NCBI GenBank assembly: GCA_028709785.1
Contig: JAQUTK010000005.1
Location: 78,716-142,715, forward strand
Reading direction: 5' to 3'
DNA: 64,000 nt
Source: Bacteroidales bacterium
GTDB taxonomy: Bacteria > Bacteroidota > Bacteroidia > Bacteroidales > JAQUTK01
This document shows, one piece after another, positions 62,536 to 64,000 of the stretch. The translations under genes were made by a program, and so were the position numbers. The notes beneath the pieces were generated by a model. It saw only the letters and a program-made list of their open reading frames with translations. It was not told the DNA's origin and made no database searches. How positions within the stretch are numbered: position 1 is the first letter of the stretch; every line of letters begins with the position of its first letter.

Positions 62536-63080
62536 TTACTTAATATTGATCTTGGACGTATAGCTTCCAATCTTCAGGTTTTTAGCTCCCGGTTTGATTT
62601 TGTTTCCTAAGATTGAGATTCCCAACAGTTTCACATCGTTTACTGTGTGATTTTCATCGGCTCCGACCAGCTCAATCGTGTATTCTCCGGGCACGTTGCC
62701 TGTAACGGCTATGTTCTTGAAGGTAATGTCATCGATATGTCCTGGAGTCATTGTGCGCATATATTGATTAACGGTAGGCTTTATTCTGATAAGCTCCCTC
62801 TGCCCTTCTCCATGAATGGTGAAATTCTGAAACAGCACATGCTGCATTTTCATCTCTTCGCCGGGTTCTAAAAGGAAGGATTCGGAATGAAATCATCTTT
62901 GGGATTAGCAAACAAGAGTAACGGAGCGTTTTTACCATCCGGCTCAATGCTCAGTTTGATGGGTTTGTCAATCGTAAATGAGATTTCATTCTCACCCGCA
63001 ACATATCGTTTGACTTTGGACTTTTCAGGTCGAAGGATCGTATGTTGTAAGGATTTCTTTGATCTATTGAGACGTTTCAT
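62536..63080 (-). pseudogene. Internally deleted beta-helix glycosidase (GH28-like)
   Basis: Two frames hold the two ends of one protein. The upstream part (63080-62868, 'VKRYVAGENEISFTIDKPIK', 'PDGKNAPLLLFANPKDDFIP') is the N-terminal module found before GH28/GH49-type right-handed beta-helices. The downstream part (62868-62536, 'MQHVLFQNFTIHGEGQREL', 'DDITFKNIAVTGN') is the last coils of such a helix. The body of the enzyme, several hundred codons, and the signal peptide are gone, and the join is out of frame. It should be non-functional. Confidence 0.7.
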
Positions 63081-63102
63081 TCCGGTTGTAATTTAGTATG
63101 CG

Positions 63103-63885
63103 TCAATCTTCAATGACTTTTGTAAAGTCGCACCAAAAAGCGGGCCATCCATTGGCTTGCCAATAGCTCATATAGGTACCTTTGGGGAGGAAAAAGGTAC
63201 AGGTCTCTTTATCAACTCCACCAAAAGAATTGGCTCCTACTGTTGGAGGAGGAACGACTCTTTTGCAATGGATTTCTTTTAACCCACTACAACTCTGAAA
63301 GGCAAAATCTCCGATTGAGAAGATACTGGCCGGAAGCGTTATGGTGGTCAATCCGGTACAATTCTGAAAAGCAGATTCGCCTATCGTTTGGACACCCTCA
63401 CCGAAAGTGACGGAGGTTAAGGCTGTCAAATTGTAAAATGCAAATCTGCCAATCGAAGAGACTCTTTCACCGATAATGACAGAGGTTAGTCCGCTGCACC
63501 CTTCAAATGCACGTTCACCAATCGAAATGACATTTTTTGGAATCGTGATGGATTTTAATGCGGAACAGTTTCCAAATGCATTGTAACCAATCCCCCCTAA
63601 ATTATCAGGGAGTGTAATAGACTTTAATCCACCACAACCGGCAAAAGCACTAGTGCCAATCGATGAGACAGATTTGCCAATAGTGACAGAGATTAATCGA
63701 CCACAACTCTGAAATACACGGTTTTCAATGGTTCTGACTCTGTTGCCAATCGTGACTGTTGATAATTCTTTACAACCGGCAAAGGCTCCTTCGTATACTG
63801 CATAGACGGAATTAGGGATAACAACGGAAGTGATTGCGTAACAGCTCTGAAAGGCAGACGCACCTATTAATTGGGGTTCACTGAA
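63103..63885 (-). pseudogene. 5'-truncated BspA-like LRR gene
   Basis: Minus-strand open frame of about 260 codons with nine or ten LRR_5 repeats and the usual end ('CTFFLPKGTYMSYWQANGWP'). The track shows only 63103-63429 because no ATG/GTG/TTG occurs earlier in frame. The repeat pattern breaks off at about 63870 and a stop follows at 63886-63888, so signal peptide and cap module are missing. It also lacks the C-terminal sorting-like domain. A fragment unless some unusual start is used. Confidence 0.7.
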
Positions 63886-64000
63886 TTATTTGATATTAGC
63901 GAATATACATCTAAGCTGTTAGTTTCAAAAACAGGGAATAAAATAACATTCCCGTATCCGGCAATCGTACAGATAAAAAATAGTTTCTTTTCATCAGGGC
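63867..64000 (-). other. Open frame at the right edge, identity unclear
   Basis: A minus-strand frame ('DEKKLFFICTIAGYGNVILF' and on) is open from the window end to a TAA at 63867-63869, where the truncated LRR gene begins. A plus-strand frame over the same bases is also open. One of them may be the end of another gene that was fused here when the LRR gene lost its start. Confidence 0.25.

Overview
The window looks like a Bacteroidales chromosome, most likely Parabacteroides or a close relative. Evidence: promoters of the Bacteroidetes type (TTTG or TTG, about 20 bases, TAnnTTTG), long NusB, YbbR/YajC/CoaE cluster, Tat-type GH109, M60 and C10 secreted peptidases, VirE-N/DUF3987, DUF4248 and HU-like genes, and several BspA-like leucine-rich-repeat (LRR) proteins sharing a short C-terminal domain. 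The genus is an inference. No rRNA, tRNA, CRISPR or transposase was seen.

Left part (1-13.4 kb): the end of an FtsX-type ABC permease, a GH109 enzyme, an SGNH lipoprotein with a small membrane protein, then a five-gene minus-strand operon: Nudix-type regulator, xylulokinase, xylose isomerase, GH95 glycosidase and a three-domain esterase. The operon joins removal of side chains from a plant glycan to xylose catabolism under one sugar-sensing regulator.

Middle (13.9-38.8 kb): a housekeeping cluster (yggL; nusB-yajC-ybbR-coaE), two tandemly duplicated secreted proteins of about 1,040 residues with duplicated terminators, an M60 peptidase, a GH16 glucanase, a lipoprotein of unknown function, a membrane methyltransferase, a tryptophanase-family lyase paired with a PQQ-type propeller, a TPR protein and two large BspA-like LRR proteins.

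Right part (38.9-64 kb) is accessory and mosaic. A recurring Bacteroidales module (VirE-N/DUF3987 primase-helicase-like protein, DUF4248, HU-like protein, amidase) is split by a type I restriction-modification locus (hsdR, DUF1016 nuclease, hsdS, hsdM) and a BspA-like lipoprotein. The hsdS gene carries two nearly identical target-recognition domains, which is unusual. Divergent from the primase gene is a signal-less LRR protein with an unknown N-terminal domain and a small overlapping partner gene. Further on are a C10 protease, a DUF4143 ATPase, a membrane protein, another large LRR gene, and a decaying right edge with a deleted beta-helix glycosidase gene and a 5'-truncated LRR gene. Several fossils (XRE regulator, RhuM-like tail, LRR tail, amidase fragment) mark repeated insertion and deletion here.
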